Assembly (NCBI RefSeq): GCF_001693515.2
Contig: NZ_CP042968.1
Span: 7,472,501-7,536,500 of the forward strand
Direction: 5' to 3'
DNA: 64,000 nucleotides
Source of the DNA: Bradyrhizobium paxllaeri
GTDB taxonomy: Bacteria > Pseudomonadota > Alphaproteobacteria > Rhizobiales > Xanthobacteraceae
Every line of letters begins with the position of its first letter. The stretch's first letter is position 1. Below the pieces are notes generated by a model. It had not been told where the DNA came from. It searched no databases and worked only from the letters and a program-made list of their open reading frames with translations. Shown in pieces: positions 16,508 through 25,479 of the stretch. The translations under genes and the position numbers were made by a program.

Positions 16508-17035
16508 ATGCCGCTTACTCTTATTGAAACCGACAATTGCAACGCGGAGCTCAAACCATCGCCGATCGAGCCGTCCTGGATCGTTGAAGGCAATCCAGAA
16601 GCCCGCTCGCACGTGCTGTCGACCAGCGCGGATCGCGCTGCCACAACCGTGATCTGGTCCTGCACCGAGGGTAAGTTCCACTGGTTCTACGATGTAGATG
16701 AGACCATCATGATCCTCGAAGGATCGATCGTACTCGAGAGCGAGGACTTGCCACCGAAGCGCTATGGCGCCGGCGACGTAATCTTTTTCCGCAACGGCGC
16801 ACACGCCAAATGGCATGTCGAAGGCTATGTCAAGAAGATCGCCTTCTTCCGCCAGACCATTCCCTCTGGTCTCGATCTGGCCGTTCGCGCCGTCAACAAG
16901 CTCAAGCGGATGCTCTTCGCGCCCGGCAAGCTTCGCTCTACGCGACAACAAGATCCTGTCCTGTTAAGTGATCCAACGGTCAAGGCTACCTACGATGTCG
17001 TTTCGTTGCGCCGCGAATCACACAACGTGAACTGA
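16508..17035 (+). CDS. Cupin-domain protein
   Basis: 175 residues from ATG 16508 (GAGGTG upstream). One cupin barrel: first motif FHWFYDVDETIMILEGS (H58, E65), second motif YGAGDVIFFRNGAHAKWHV (H99, H103), so a metal site is possible. The closest look-alikes are Cupin_3 (ethanolamine utilisation/DUF861-like). The C-terminal 60 residues are basic and unassigned. Its TGA overlaps the ATG of a longer version of the following NYN gene. Whether it belongs to the upstream pathway is uncertain because of the 264-base gap. Confidence 0.75.
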   Translation: MPLTLIETDNCNAELKPSPIEPSWIVEGNPEARSHVLSTSADRAATTVIWSCTEGKFHWFYDVDETIMILEGSIVLESEDLPPKRYGAGDVIFFRNGAHAKWHVEGYVKKIAFFRQTIPSGLDLAVRAVNKLKRMLFAPGKLRSTRQQDPVLLSDPTVKATYDVVSLRRESHNVN

Positions 17036-17079
17036 TGTCTGCAGTGCGCCCTGCTGTTCGATTTGGGAGCCACGCATTA

Positions 17080-17670
17080 ATGTCCGCTTCCTCCACCAAG
17101 ATCGCGCTCCTTATCGATGGCGCCAATCTTTATGCGACCAGCAAGATGCTTGGCTTCGATGTGGATTACAAGCGACTGCTGGCTGAATTCCAGAGTTGCG
17201 GCACGCTCGTTCGTGCATTTTACTACACCGCGGTCATCGAGGATCAGGAGTATTCGTCGATCCGGCCCTTGATCGATTGGCTCGACTACAACGGCTATAC
17301 CGTGGCCACCAGACCGATGAGGGAGTTCACCGACGCCAGCGGCCATCGCAAGGCGAAGGGCAGCATGGACATCAAACTCGCTGTTGATGCCATGGAGCTT
17401 GCCGAGCATATCGATCACATGATTCTGTTCTCGGGTGACGGCGACTTCCGCCCGTTGGTGGAGGCGATCCAACGTCGAGGCGTTCGCGTCACGGTCGTCT
17501 CGACCATTGCCACCCATCCTCCGATGATTGCCGATGAACTTCGGCGGCAGGCCGACGCTTTCATCGACCTCGTGGAGTTGAAGCCCAAGCTTGGCCGCGA
17601 TCCGTCCGAGCGGCCAGCCTCGCGCGAGGCGCGCCACCACACATTATCATTGCACCGCCACGACAACTGA
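17080..17670 (+). CDS. NYN-domain (LabA/DUF88) protein, putative RNase
   Basis: 196 residues from ATG 17080; an ATG at 17035 would add 15 residues that are not typical of the family. The NYN fold is shown by ALLIDGANLY (D13), MDIKLAVDAM and FSGDGDFRPLVEAI, giving the acidic cluster of PIN-like nucleases. The last 25 residues are His/Arg-rich and probably disordered. Members of this family are thought to cleave RNA, but most are uncharacterised. It is adjacent to the cupin gene. Base composition here is less GC-rich than in the upstream operon. Confidence 0.8.
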   Translation: MSASSTKIALLIDGANLYATSKMLGFDVDYKRLLAEFQSCGTLVRAFYYTAVIEDQEYSSIRPLIDWLDYNGYTVATRPMREFTDASGHRKAKGSMDIKLAVDAMELAEHIDHMILFSGDGDFRPLVEAIQRRGVRVTVVSTIATHPPMIADELRRQADAFIDLVELKPKLGRDPSERPASREARHHTLSLHRHDN

Positions 17671-18045
17671 CGACGAGCTTCAAATGATCAGGCAACGCTC
17701 CACGCGCGATGGTGGCCTCGCGTTTTCCATGTTGCAATCGCGCCGACGAATCCTGGAGCGAAAAGACCGCAGGCATTCTCGCGCTGCGGCCCACCGGGCT
17801 CAAATGCATCAGTATGAAAAACGCTCGATCCGCCATCCCGGTTCTTCGACACACCGAGCCGATTATCTTCGCGTGTGGAGTCGCAAATGCTGTTCCCAGA
17901 CAAGGAACAGGTCGAATGTTGCGCAAAGGAGACAGGATTGAGACAAGCGACTGCTCTGCAGCTTCGCCACTGATACGCGCAATCCTGCGCTGCTTTGCAG
18001 CTTCGGCTCGGCGGGCTAATTGGCGCTTACCGTCACGGCACGCCC
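17671..18045. other. 375-bp intergenic region without a gene
   Basis: No convincing gene is seen. Open frames here lack a ribosome site and run over the convergent neighbour. It lies between two convergent genes and holds no strong terminator that I can recognise. Confidence 0.4.
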
Positions 18046-19836
18046 TCACCCCTCCCGATACCAACTCCCAAGCTGCCACAGATCGGCATCCCAGCCCGAG
18101 ATATGCGCGGTCAGCTTGCTGCCGAGCGCGGCGACGCGGGTGCGGGAGACGATGGGCTGGATGTAATTGTCCGTCACGACGAGGTCATTGAGCTTGACAA
18201 ACAGTGCTGCGCGTTTCACCGCGTCGAGCTCCCGTTCGACCTGCTTGTAGATCTCGTCATATTCCTTGCTTTGCCAGCGCGAGACGTTGCGCCCCTGCCA
18301 CTTGTTATCCTTGTTCGCCACCTGCCATGATGTGTACTGGTTCATGAAGAACTGCGGATCGGCCTGCGGCATGGTGGTGTTGTACATCTGCGCGTCGCAA
18401 TAGAAATGCGTGTAGGTGTCGGGATTGGCGGTATCGGAGGAGAAGAACACCGATCCCACCACCGACTTCAGCTCGACGTCGATGCCGGCCTTCTGGCAGG
18501 CCTGCTTGAAGATGGCCTGGGTCTTCTGCCTCGGCGCATTGATCGAGGTCTGGAATACGAACTTCAGCGGCTTGCCATCCTTGACCCTGATGCCGTCGCC
18601 GCCCTTTTTCCAGCCAGCAGCCTCCAGGATCTGGTTGGCCTTCTCGATGTTGAATTCGAACTTGGTGTTCTTCGACCGGAAGCGTTCAGGGTTGTTGAGG
18701 AAGTTCGCGGTGGCCTTCGCCGTGCGGCCATAGATGAATTTTTCGATCGAGGCGCGATCGATCAGGAGATTGATGGCCTGGCGTACGGCTGGATCGCTGA
18801 ACAGCGGATGTCTGGTCTTGATGCTGGCGCGTTCGCCGTCGACCTCGACCGCGGGATCGGTCGAGTTGAGCTGCATGAATTCGACGTTGCCTGACGTCGT
18901 GATGTTCAACTTGCCCTTTCCGGCGGCTTCCAGCTTCAGCAGGATCTCCTCTTCGACCTGCATGTTCCAGGCATAATCATATTCGCCGGTCTGCAGCACC
19001 GCGCGCGCCGCCGACACCGCATCGCCACCGCCCTTGACTTCCACCTCGTCGAAATGCGGCCGGTTGGCGATATGGTAGTTGGGGTTGATTTTGGCGCGGA
19101 GCATGTCGCCCGGCTTGAAATCCACGAATTGATAAGGGCCGGTGCCGACCGGCTTCAGATTGTGCGGCGCCTCGCGCGACTTGGCGCCGACGTAATCCTT
19201 GAACAGGTGTTTCGGGATGATCATGCCGTAATTGCCAACAAAGGCATCGGCCCAGAACGGCGTCGGCTTGGCAAAGGTGAGACGGACGGTGAAGTCGTCG
19301 ACCTTCTCGACCGTGATGTCCTTGTAGCTGCCAATCGAGACTGCCGCGGTCTCCGGCGTCTTGGCGTACTCCCAGTTGAAGACGACGTCGTCGGCCGTGA
19401 ACGGCATGCCGTCATGCCATTTGACGCCGCGTTTCAGCTTCCAGATCACCGAGCGGCCATCCTCGGCCAATCCATCATTCTCCTTGCTCGGAATTTCGGC
19501 TGCGAGGATCGGAACCAGATTGCCGTCACCATCCCATCCCGCCAGCGGCTCGTAAAATATCCGGGAGCCTTCCTGATCCTTGGTGCCGACGGCGAAATGC
19601 GGGTTGAGCAGCGTTATGGCCTGCCAGTACATCAGCTTCAGCACGCCGCCGCCGCCGGCCTTGGTCGGCTTGTAGGGAAGCGCGGTCTGGGCCATCGCGA
19701 CCCCGGACTGGCTCAGCATCATCCCGGCCATCGGCGCCGAAAGGCCGATGGCGATCATCTGCTGAACAAAGGCCCGTCGCGACAGGTGGCCGGTCTTGAC
19801 GTCTGCAATCAGGTCTCGAATTTCCCGTTCTTTCAT
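18046..19836 (-). CDS. ABC peptide/solute-binding protein (family 5)
   Basis: 596 residues from ATG 19836 with GGAGTAGG upstream. The N-terminus carries a twin-arginine-like motif (LSRRAFVQQ) followed by a hydrophobic stretch, so export by Tat is likely. The body matches family 5 extracellular solute-binding proteins: LKRGVKWHDGMPFTADDVVFNW, GTGPYQF, and DPAVRQAINLLIDR. Such proteins bind oligopeptides, nickel complexes or glycosides. No permease or ATPase gene is nearby, so the transport system must be elsewhere. Ligand unknown. Confidence 0.88.
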   Translation of the reverse strand: MKEREIRDLIADVKTGHLSRRAFVQQMIAIGLSAPMAGMMLSQSGVAMAQTALPYKPTKAGGGGVLKLMYWQAITLLNPHFAVGTKDQEGSRIFYEPLAGWDGDGNLVPILAAEIPSKENDGLAEDGRSVIWKLKRGVKWHDGMPFTADDVVFNWEYAKTPETAAVSIGSYKDITVEKVDDFTVRLTFAKPTPFWADAFVGNYGMIIPKHLFKDYVGAKSREAPHNLKPVGTGPYQFVDFKPGDMLRAKINPNYHIANRPHFDEVEVKGGGDAVSAARAVLQTGEYDYAWNMQVEEEILLKLEAAGKGKLNITTSGNVEFMQLNSTDPAVEVDGERASIKTRHPLFSDPAVRQAINLLIDRASIEKFIYGRTAKATANFLNNPERFRSKNTKFEFNIEKANQILEAAGWKKGGDGIRVKDGKPLKFVFQTSINAPRQKTQAIFKQACQKAGIDVELKSVVGSVFFSSDTANPDTYTHFYCDAQMYNTTMPQADPQFFMNQYTSWQVANKDNKWQGRNVSRWQSKEYDEIYKQVERELDAVKRAALFVKLNDLVVTDNYIQPIVSRTRVAALGSKLTAHISGWDADLWQLGSWYREG

Positions 19837-20043
19837 GAGACCTACTCCTCAACTGGTGCTGAATGCCTCGCCACGCGCGATACTGGAAATGGATCAGGTC
19901 GGCGCGAAGCTGTCAAAGCAGGATGCGGGCCATCATGCCGGGCCGATCCGAGGCAAGATGACGCGGCGTCAGCCGGCAGTGGGGAATTGCGGCGGCAGTG
20001 CCACCTAATTGACACGTCACGCCTCAATGGCATCGCCTGCGAA

Positions 20044-20409
20044 TTAGGCGTGGCGCGTCTCGTCACCGACCACATGAAGGTCGATCCTGCCGATCAGGTC
20101 CGAACGAAGCGCCTCGGCGTCGCTCATGGCGGCCATGGTCTGTCGCAAGGTGCTGGCGTTCGAGCCGAGCGATACGATGCCGCCCAGCACCGCGGCAATG
20201 GAGCCGATGGCGGCGATCTGATTGGACCCGAGCAGGCCGAGTAACGTGACCAGCATCAGTCCGGCCCCGGCAGCGATCGCCAACTTCGAGACCAGCGTGA
20301 TCTTGCGACATCGCTCAGCAGTCTCGGCCAGTTCCTCGAGCTGCGCTTCGATCCGCGAAATCTCCTCGATCGGGTCGTCGTCCTCGTCCATCGGTCCAAA
20401 AAGCCCCAT
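20044..20409 (-). CDS. Small membrane protein, unknown
   Basis: 121 residues. An acidic N-terminus (DEDDDPIEEISRIEAQLEELAETAE, likely coiled coil) is followed by two hydrophobic segments at about residues 38-60 and 63-80. The C-terminus is soluble. No known family recognised; the ribosome site for ATG 20409 is weak and ATG 20391 is possible. Confidence 0.6.
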   Translation of the reverse strand: MGLFGPMDEDDDPIEEISRIEAQLEELAETAERCRKITLVSKLAIAAGAGLMLVTLLGLLGSNQIAAIGSIAAVLGGIVSLGSNASTLRQTMAAMSDAEALRSDLIGRIDLHVVGDETRHA

Positions 20410-20483
20410 TCTGCAAGGTTGGTTCTCGGGAATCGTCGGCAGTCAGGCTTTTTACTGCAATGACACGCCGATGCCCATTGATC

Positions 20484-21434
20484 TCACCGCTCCCGACGAT
20501 CATCCAGTTGCGGTCGTCCGGTCCATGCCCGATTAAGCCATTGGGTTGTAACGCCGAGCCGCGGCTTTCCTTGCAGCCGCGCCTGGGCTTCGTGATAGGG
20601 ACCGGCGTAGCGGAGGCGGACCGGCAGATGGGGATATACGCGGCGTATCCACTTCAGCGCGCGCTCCGCGGCTCTCCGGTCGCGTTCGTCGAGATCGAGG
20701 CCGAAACCTGTGCGCAGGTGTTCGGGCAACATCTGCGCGGTCAGCGCCAGGTACCATCGCGGCGGTCGCAGCCATGGCCGCGCGCCGGCGAAGATCTGCT
20801 GGGCCACGTCACGCGCCGCGGGGCTGACGGACAGGGTATCCGATTGCGCCATCGCGGCGGTGTAATCCGCGAAGGACGCCCAATCCGCCGGCAGATCCTC
20901 CGGCTTCAGCCCGAACAATGATCCGAACAGCCGGCTTTCGGTCCAGTATCGCTCGCGCTCTTCCGTCGAGAGCGGCGGCAAGACGAGGTCGTAGGCGATC
21001 AAGGCGGTTTCAACGAGGGTGGCGTGAACCCAGCGCAACGCGGCGATATCGTTGGCGCTGTAGGACGAGCCTTTGGCAAAGCGGCCGGCCGCTTCGGGCA
21101 AGTTGCCGGAGATGCCGGTGTGCCGCCGGTGCAGGCGCCGGGCAGCGGCGGTTGCGCCGTCGAGCGAGCCGAATACCATCGTGAACATCACCTCGAAGGT
21201 ACGGTGAAAGCGGCCGATCGGATCGGCAAAGGTGCGCGAATGCTCGGCGATGGCGGCGGCGACCCAGGGATGCGCCAGTTGAAGCAGCAAGGCGCGTCCG
21301 GCGCCGAGAAAGATGACGGCTTCCCGGTCGATCTTCCACGTCACCGACGCCGGACCAAAAATGCCCTCGGCCGGTCCGGCGGCGCCGGCCCTGACGACAT
21401 CGAGCGTAGACTCAAGATCACTTTCCGAGACCAA
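20484..21434 (-). CDS. MpaB-family (DUF2236) oxygenase-like protein
   Basis: 316 residues if translated from TTG 21434 (GAAGG seven bases upstream); no ATG precedes the conserved start, so the initiation codon is a guess. The pattern FGPASVTWKIDREAVIFLGAGRA...LQLAHPWVAAAIAEHS near the N-terminus and the later RRYLA-type helices match the latex-clearing/MpaB oxygenase family, which bind haem. Bacterial members are mostly of unknown substrate. It is convergent with nothing and may share a transcript with the upstream MFS gene (55-base gap). Confidence 0.75.
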   Translation of the reverse strand: MVSESDLESTLDVVRAGAAGPAEGIFGPASVTWKIDREAVIFLGAGRALLLQLAHPWVAAAIAEHSRTFADPIGRFHRTFEVMFTMVFGSLDGATAAARRLHRRHTGISGNLPEAAGRFAKGSSYSANDIAALRWVHATLVETALIAYDLVLPPLSTEERERYWTESRLFGSLFGLKPEDLPADWASFADYTAAMAQSDTLSVSPAARDVAQQIFAGARPWLRPPRWYLALTAQMLPEHLRTGFGLDLDERDRRAAERALKWIRRVYPHLPVRLRYAGPYHEAQARLQGKPRLGVTTQWLNRAWTGRPQLDDRRER

Positions 21435-21489
21435 TTGGCGAACCTTCGAACGATTGACCTGCTTTTCGCGAGGCGGATTCTACCGCAAT

Positions 21490-22671
21490 TCAGCGGGCAC
21501 GGGCAGGCGTGTCTTGCGCATCCGCAAAGCCAAACCAGACGAGCGGCCATGCGAGCGCGCAGAGAACCGCCATCGCGACGAACGCCCCTCCCCCATAATT
21601 CGCGTGGAAGAATCCAGAGAACAGCGTCAGCGCAGCCGTCACCGCGCCAGAACCGAACGCGTAGGCAGCTTGAGCGGTTGCGGCCATATGTGTCGGGATA
21701 AGAACCGCCATCATCCGCATGCAGGCGAGGTGCAGCAGCGCAAATGTCAATCCGTGCAGCGGCTGTACCACTGCGAGCGCCACGACTGATGTCGTTGTCC
21801 CCGCGACCGACCAGCGGATGATTCCGGCGGTGGCCGCCAGCACCGCTGCGCCACGCGGGCCCAGCCGGTTGAGCAATGCCGGGCCGATCAGAAAGAACAC
21901 GATGACTTCCGCAGCGACGGCCTCCGACCACAGGATGCTGATGACAGTGGTATCTATTCCGGCATTGCTCCAGCGGATCACCGCAAAGGCATCATGCACG
22001 GCGTGGCTGCCATAGATCAGCGCGGAGACGAGGATCAGGATTCGAAATCGCGCAATCCCGAGCAGCCCGCGAATTTCATACGCAAGCTTCGATGCGCTGA
22101 TATGCGCCGCCGGAGCAGAAACCCTGGGGACCAGCGCCGTAACGCCGGCGGCGGCGATCAACAGGACCGCGTTCAGCCAAATCACACGCGTGAGGTCGCT
22201 GGAAGTGATAAGTTGCCCGATGATCAGCGTGCCGCAGACGAAAGCAGTGGACGCGGCACCGCGGATCCAGCCATATTCGAACGGCCTCCCCGCTATCTGG
22301 GGCCTCGCTGCATTGACCGACAACGCATCGGCGATCGACGTCGTGGGCGCCAGTGCCGCTGCTTGCACCAACGCGACAAGAAGCAACAGCCAGAAGCTAT
22401 CCGCCCGCAGCAACGCCACGGCCGCAGCGGCCGCCAGCGCAGCGCAGGCGGCGAGCACGAGCCGCAACGCTTGCAGGAAGTCGGCGAACATTCCGACGAG
22501 CGGTCCCGCGACAAGCCGCACCACTAGCGCGGCCGCGAGTATCAGCCCGATCTGCTCGGGCGTGAGCGATCTGGTCTCGAAATATTTCGGCCAGAACGGC
22601 GACGCCACGCCGAATGCTGCATACAGCGCAGCGTAAAGAGCGATGTAGGCGATCGGTCCGCTGACACGCAT
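21490..22671 (-). CDS. MFS transporter (HcaT/MFS_1-like)
   Basis: 393 residues from ATG 22671; a GTG at 22686 in frame lacks a ribosome site. About twelve hydrophobic segments are visible, with PFWPKYFETRSLTPEQIGLILAAALVVRLVAGPLVGMFAD at the start, as in the 3-phenylpropionate permease-like branch of the major facilitator superfamily. Substrate unknown. It is divergent from the lytic transglycosylase gene with 122 bases between the starts. Confidence 0.8.
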   Translation of the reverse strand: MRVSGPIAYIALYAALYAAFGVASPFWPKYFETRSLTPEQIGLILAAALVVRLVAGPLVGMFADFLQALRLVLAACAALAAAAAVALLRADSFWLLLLVALVQAAALAPTTSIADALSVNAARPQIAGRPFEYGWIRGAASTAFVCGTLIIGQLITSSDLTRVIWLNAVLLIAAAGVTALVPRVSAPAAHISASKLAYEIRGLLGIARFRILILVSALIYGSHAVHDAFAVIRWSNAGIDTTVISILWSEAVAAEVIVFFLIGPALLNRLGPRGAAVLAATAGIIRWSVAGTTTSVVALAVVQPLHGLTFALLHLACMRMMAVLIPTHMAATAQAAYAFGSGAVTAALTLFSGFFHANYGGGAFVAMAVLCALAWPLVWFGFADAQDTPARAR

Positions 22672-22793
22672 AATCCAAAGTTCCACACGGTAGAATTACG
22701 GGCGATAAGAACACGGCTCTGCCGCAGTTCATCCGCGAAATTTCCACATCCAAATTCTAACCGACCGCCATCACACACCATGGATGGAAGTTG

Positions 22794-23813
22794 ATGCGAT
22801 ATGTTTTCGCCGCCGTGATTGCTGTGTTTGTGATCTCGGTGGATTTTGAAAGTTCCGACATCAGATCGGTATGGGCGGAACAATTGTTCGTCGTCGCGGA
22901 AGCGCAATCGGAACCCGCCGCGGTGTCGAGTTCTCCCACGGGAACTGCGACCGCTTCGGTCGAAACCTCGCAAGGATTGGACGCAGCAAGCATTGTTGCC
23001 GCGCCATCTGCAGCGACGGCCGATGCCGATGCTCATGCAGCCGTCTCGGTCAGCACGGCGTCCGCGGCATCCGACGTGATCTGTGAAGCGGTCAAGATTG
23101 CCGCCGAGGACAACGATATTCCGATCGGATTTTTCGTGCGCCTGCTCTGGCAGGAAAGCAGGTTTAAAGCTAGGGAAGTCAGTTCCGCAGGCGCGCGGGG
23201 CATCGCACAGTTCATGCCGCAGACAGCGGTCGAAGTGGGCCTGCAAGACCCATTCGATCCGCTGCAGGCGATCCCGGCGTCGGCAAAGTTCCTGCGCAAG
23301 CTGCATGATCAGTTCGGCAATCTCGGGCTGGCGGCGGCGGCGTACAATGCCGGCGGCGGCAGGATCGAAAAGTGGCTGTCGCGGCGCAGCTCGTTGCCAA
23401 AGGAAACGCGCGATTACGTCAAGATCATCACCGGCCACAAGGCCGAAGCCTGGATCGACGAGGAAAGCACCGTCTACATGCCGACCGACCTGCCGCACAA
23501 GGCGCCATGCGAGGGTGTCGGCGGCCTGTCGCGGGAAGACCAGGTCGCCACGGTCAATGTCGACCTGACGCCTTCAGCCAGCGCGATGGTGCGCAAGGCG
23601 GAAGCCGGTGAGGCCGAGGAGAAGAAGAACGCGGCCGTCAGGAAGCTGCGTGTGGCAGCAAGCTCGGTGGCTCGACGCGTCCGTGCGGCGGCGAGCAAGG
23701 CCAAGGCCCGCGCTGTGCTGCTGGCAGCGCGGAAATCAGGGAAGAAATCCGCCGTGCGCCTCGCGTCGGAATCTTCCGGCCGAAAATCATCGAGGGCGGC
23801 ACGGGAGTTGTAG
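22794..23813 (+). CDS. Lytic transglycosylase (SLT domain)
   Basis: 339 residues from ATG 22794 (GGATGGAAG upstream). N-terminal signal-like segment, then a low-complexity linker. The SLT domain spans about residues 95-230: LLWQESRFKAREVSSAGARGIAQFMPQTA contains the catalytic Glu (in QES), followed by AAYNAGGGRIEKWL. These enzymes cleave the MurNAc-GlcNAc bond of peptidoglycan. The last 80 residues are Ala/Lys/Arg-rich and may bind the cell wall or DNA-like polyanions. A strong terminator follows. Confidence 0.88.
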   Translation: MRYVFAAVIAVFVISVDFESSDIRSVWAEQLFVVAEAQSEPAAVSSSPTGTATASVETSQGLDAASIVAAPSAATADADAHAAVSVSTASAASDVICEAVKIAAEDNDIPIGFFVRLLWQESRFKAREVSSAGARGIAQFMPQTAVEVGLQDPFDPLQAIPASAKFLRKLHDQFGNLGLAAAAYNAGGGRIEKWLSRRSSLPKETRDYVKIITGHKAEAWIDEESTVYMPTDLPHKAPCEGVGGLSREDQVATVNVDLTPSASAMVRKAEAGEAEEKKNAAVRKLRVAASSVARRVRAAASKAKARAVLLAARKSGKKSAVRLASESSGRKSSRAAREL

Positions 23814-23833
23814 CGACGGTTCGTCAAACGAAA

Positions 23834-23859
23834 AAAGCCCGCGATTGCTCGCGGGCTTT
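23834..23859. terminator. Bidirectional Rho-independent terminator
   Basis: Perfect 11-base stem (AAAGCCCGCG with its complement CGCGGGCTTT plus one A-T pair) around a 4-base loop. A run of A precedes it and TTTAATT follows. It sits between the convergent lytic transglycosylase and His-rich protein genes; the T-run is longer for minus-strand transcription. Confidence 0.85.
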
Positions 23860-23875
23860 AATTCGTCAGCCTGCT

Positions 23876-24208
23876 TTACCAGCCGCTGCCGAAGCTGAAG
23901 GTTACGCCTGGGCCGCCGTAGTGGCGGTGACCGTAGTAGCGGGGACCGTAATAGCCGTACGCGCGCGGCGCGTAGTAGTTATAGCTCCTGTAATAAGGCC
24001 GGTGGTGATGGTGACCCCAGTGGTGGTGGCGCCCGTGATGGTGGTGGTGATGGCGCCAATGGCGGTGCTGGGCGCTAAAGTCGGTGGACGTCTGGGCGGC
24101 ACCCGGCGCATTCCTTGCCTTCACCGCATTGTCGGCGGCGTTGGCTGCGGAACCTCCCATCAGCGCAGCAGCACCAACGGCGAATACGATAGCTAGCTTC
24201 TTCATCAT
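23876..24208 (-). CDS. Histidine-rich secreted protein
   Basis: 110 residues from ATG 24208 (second ATG at 24205; GGAG just upstream). Signal peptide residues 1-24 (AANA). The mature part has a dense His cluster (HRHWRHHHHHHGRHHHWGHHHH) followed by a Tyr/Gly-rich region and the end FSFGSGW. The cluster could bind nickel, zinc or copper. No enzyme domain. Short His- or Gly/Tyr-rich secreted proteins are common in Bradyrhizobium; function unknown. Confidence 0.7.
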   Translation of the reverse strand: MMKKLAIVFAVGAAALMGGSAANAADNAVKARNAPGAAQTSTDFSAQHRHWRHHHHHHGRHHHWGHHHHRPYYRSYNYYAPRAYGYYGPRYYGHRHYGGPGVTFSFGSGW

Positions 24209-24375
24209 CGAACTCCAGTGAAACATGTCTGGGCTAACCAGCGGGAGCGCCCGACGTTCCGGCGTGCGACATAACGACCGCGCTTCGCTGCTTGAACAAA
24301 TATTCACGAAGATGAACGCGAAGTTCCTGCGACAAGAGTAGCGTTGTCCGGCGATGAGTCGCAGCGTAAAGATTT

Positions 24376-24591
24376 GTGGTGATCGAAAAGCAGCGGCAAT
24401 GCAGATGTGGCGCGGTCTACCACCGCACCGAAGCGATGGCGCCCTCGCGCGAGATCGACAGCTTTGAGTGCACGGCGTGCGGCGCGACGCTCGAAGCATG
24501 GGACAGCGCGTGGGTGCCGACCTATCGGCGGATCGTGGAGCCCACAACCAAGCCTGACGAAGAGACACCGCCCACAGCGCTCGGATCGTGA
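24376..24591 (+). CDS. Small zinc-ribbon-like protein
   Basis: 71 residues from GTG 24376. Two Cys pairs, CRCG near the start and CTACG in the middle, spaced as in a zinc ribbon; the N-terminal part is basic and the rest is acidic and Pro-rich. No known family recognised. Start is tentative because GTG GTG lies in tandem. Confidence 0.5.
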   Translation: MVIEKQRQCRCGAVYHRTEAMAPSREIDSFECTACGATLEAWDSAWVPTYRRIVEPTTKPDEETPPTALGS

Positions 24592-24672
24592 ACCTATTGC
24601 ACCGGGCTGATCGTCACCTGCGCTCGGATCACCAGCACGACGGCGGCGAGGAGCGCCGCATCGAAAAGTCTC

Positions 24673-25479
24673 CTATTGCGGCAGGGCCGGCGCGGCAAAG
24701 CCGTGTTTTGCCAGCGTGCGCTGACCGTCCGCCGAGAGAATGAACAGCGCAAATTTGTACGCCGGCGCCGAGGCGCCGTTCAGCACGGTCAGGCCGTAAT
24801 CGGCGCCGACCGCGAGCGCATCGGGCAGTTGCACGATCTGCTGCGCCGGATTCTCGCGCTGCGCGGCGAGCGCATTGGTGCAATAGGTCAGAAAGACGTC
24901 GGCCGCGTTCTGCGCGATCAGTTCACCATAGACCGAGCGGCCCCGCGGTGCGGGCGGGCTGGTGGGGCTGCCGGTGAGCTGCAGCGCCTTTTTCTCGAGC
25001 GTGGCATAGGCGCCGGGCCTGATCTTCTCGGCTTTATGAAAAACCTCCCAGGCGTAATCGCCCGACGGATCGGCTTTCGGCGTCGAGGTGCCGAGCTTCA
25101 CCGACGCATCGAGCATGCGGTCCAGCAGCGCGGCCGGCGTAACCTCGAGGCCGGGCCGCACCAGCGCGCACAGCCGGTTGCGCGCGAACAGCACCACCGG
25201 GCCGCTGCGTTTGTCCTGCGCGAGCGCCTGCGGGTGCTCCATGTTGGCGGAGGCAAACACTTCTGCCTTTGCACCCGCCGATATCTCGTCCTTCAGCAGA
25301 CCGGAGGCGCCAAACTTCGGCTGCACCTTGCCGAGGTTTGCTGCTTCGAACGCCTTTGCCACCTCGCTCAGTGCCGCGCGCAAGCTGCCGGCGGCGTGGA
25401 GCAATACCGCTTCTTCTGCCATCGCCGGCATCATCATGACCAGGAAAACCGCAAGCGCCGCCGAAAGCCGGGTCCGCAT
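24673..25479 (-). CDS. Molybdate-type solute-binding protein (ModA-like)
   Basis: 268 residues; ATG 25479 follows the TGA of the upstream gene directly (TGATG). Signal peptide is residues 1-21 (AMA). The mature part starts LLHAAGSLRAALSEVAKAFE, the pattern of molybdate/sulfonate binding proteins, and contains FGASGLLKDEISAGAKAEVFASANMEHP. It would bind an oxyanion or small organic anion in the periplasm. It is the second binding protein of the tungstate-type operon and may widen substrate range or be the subunit for a different ligand. Confidence 0.78.
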   Translation of the reverse strand: MRTRLSAALAVFLVMMMPAMAEEAVLLHAAGSLRAALSEVAKAFEAANLGKVQPKFGASGLLKDEISAGAKAEVFASANMEHPQALAQDKRSGPVVLFARNRLCALVRPGLEVTPAALLDRMLDASVKLGTSTPKADPSGDYAWEVFHKAEKIRPGAYATLEKKALQLTGSPTSPPAPRGRSVYGELIAQNAADVFLTYCTNALAAQRENPAQQIVQLPDALAVGADYGLTVLNGASAPAYKFALFILSADGQRTLAKHGFAAPALPQ

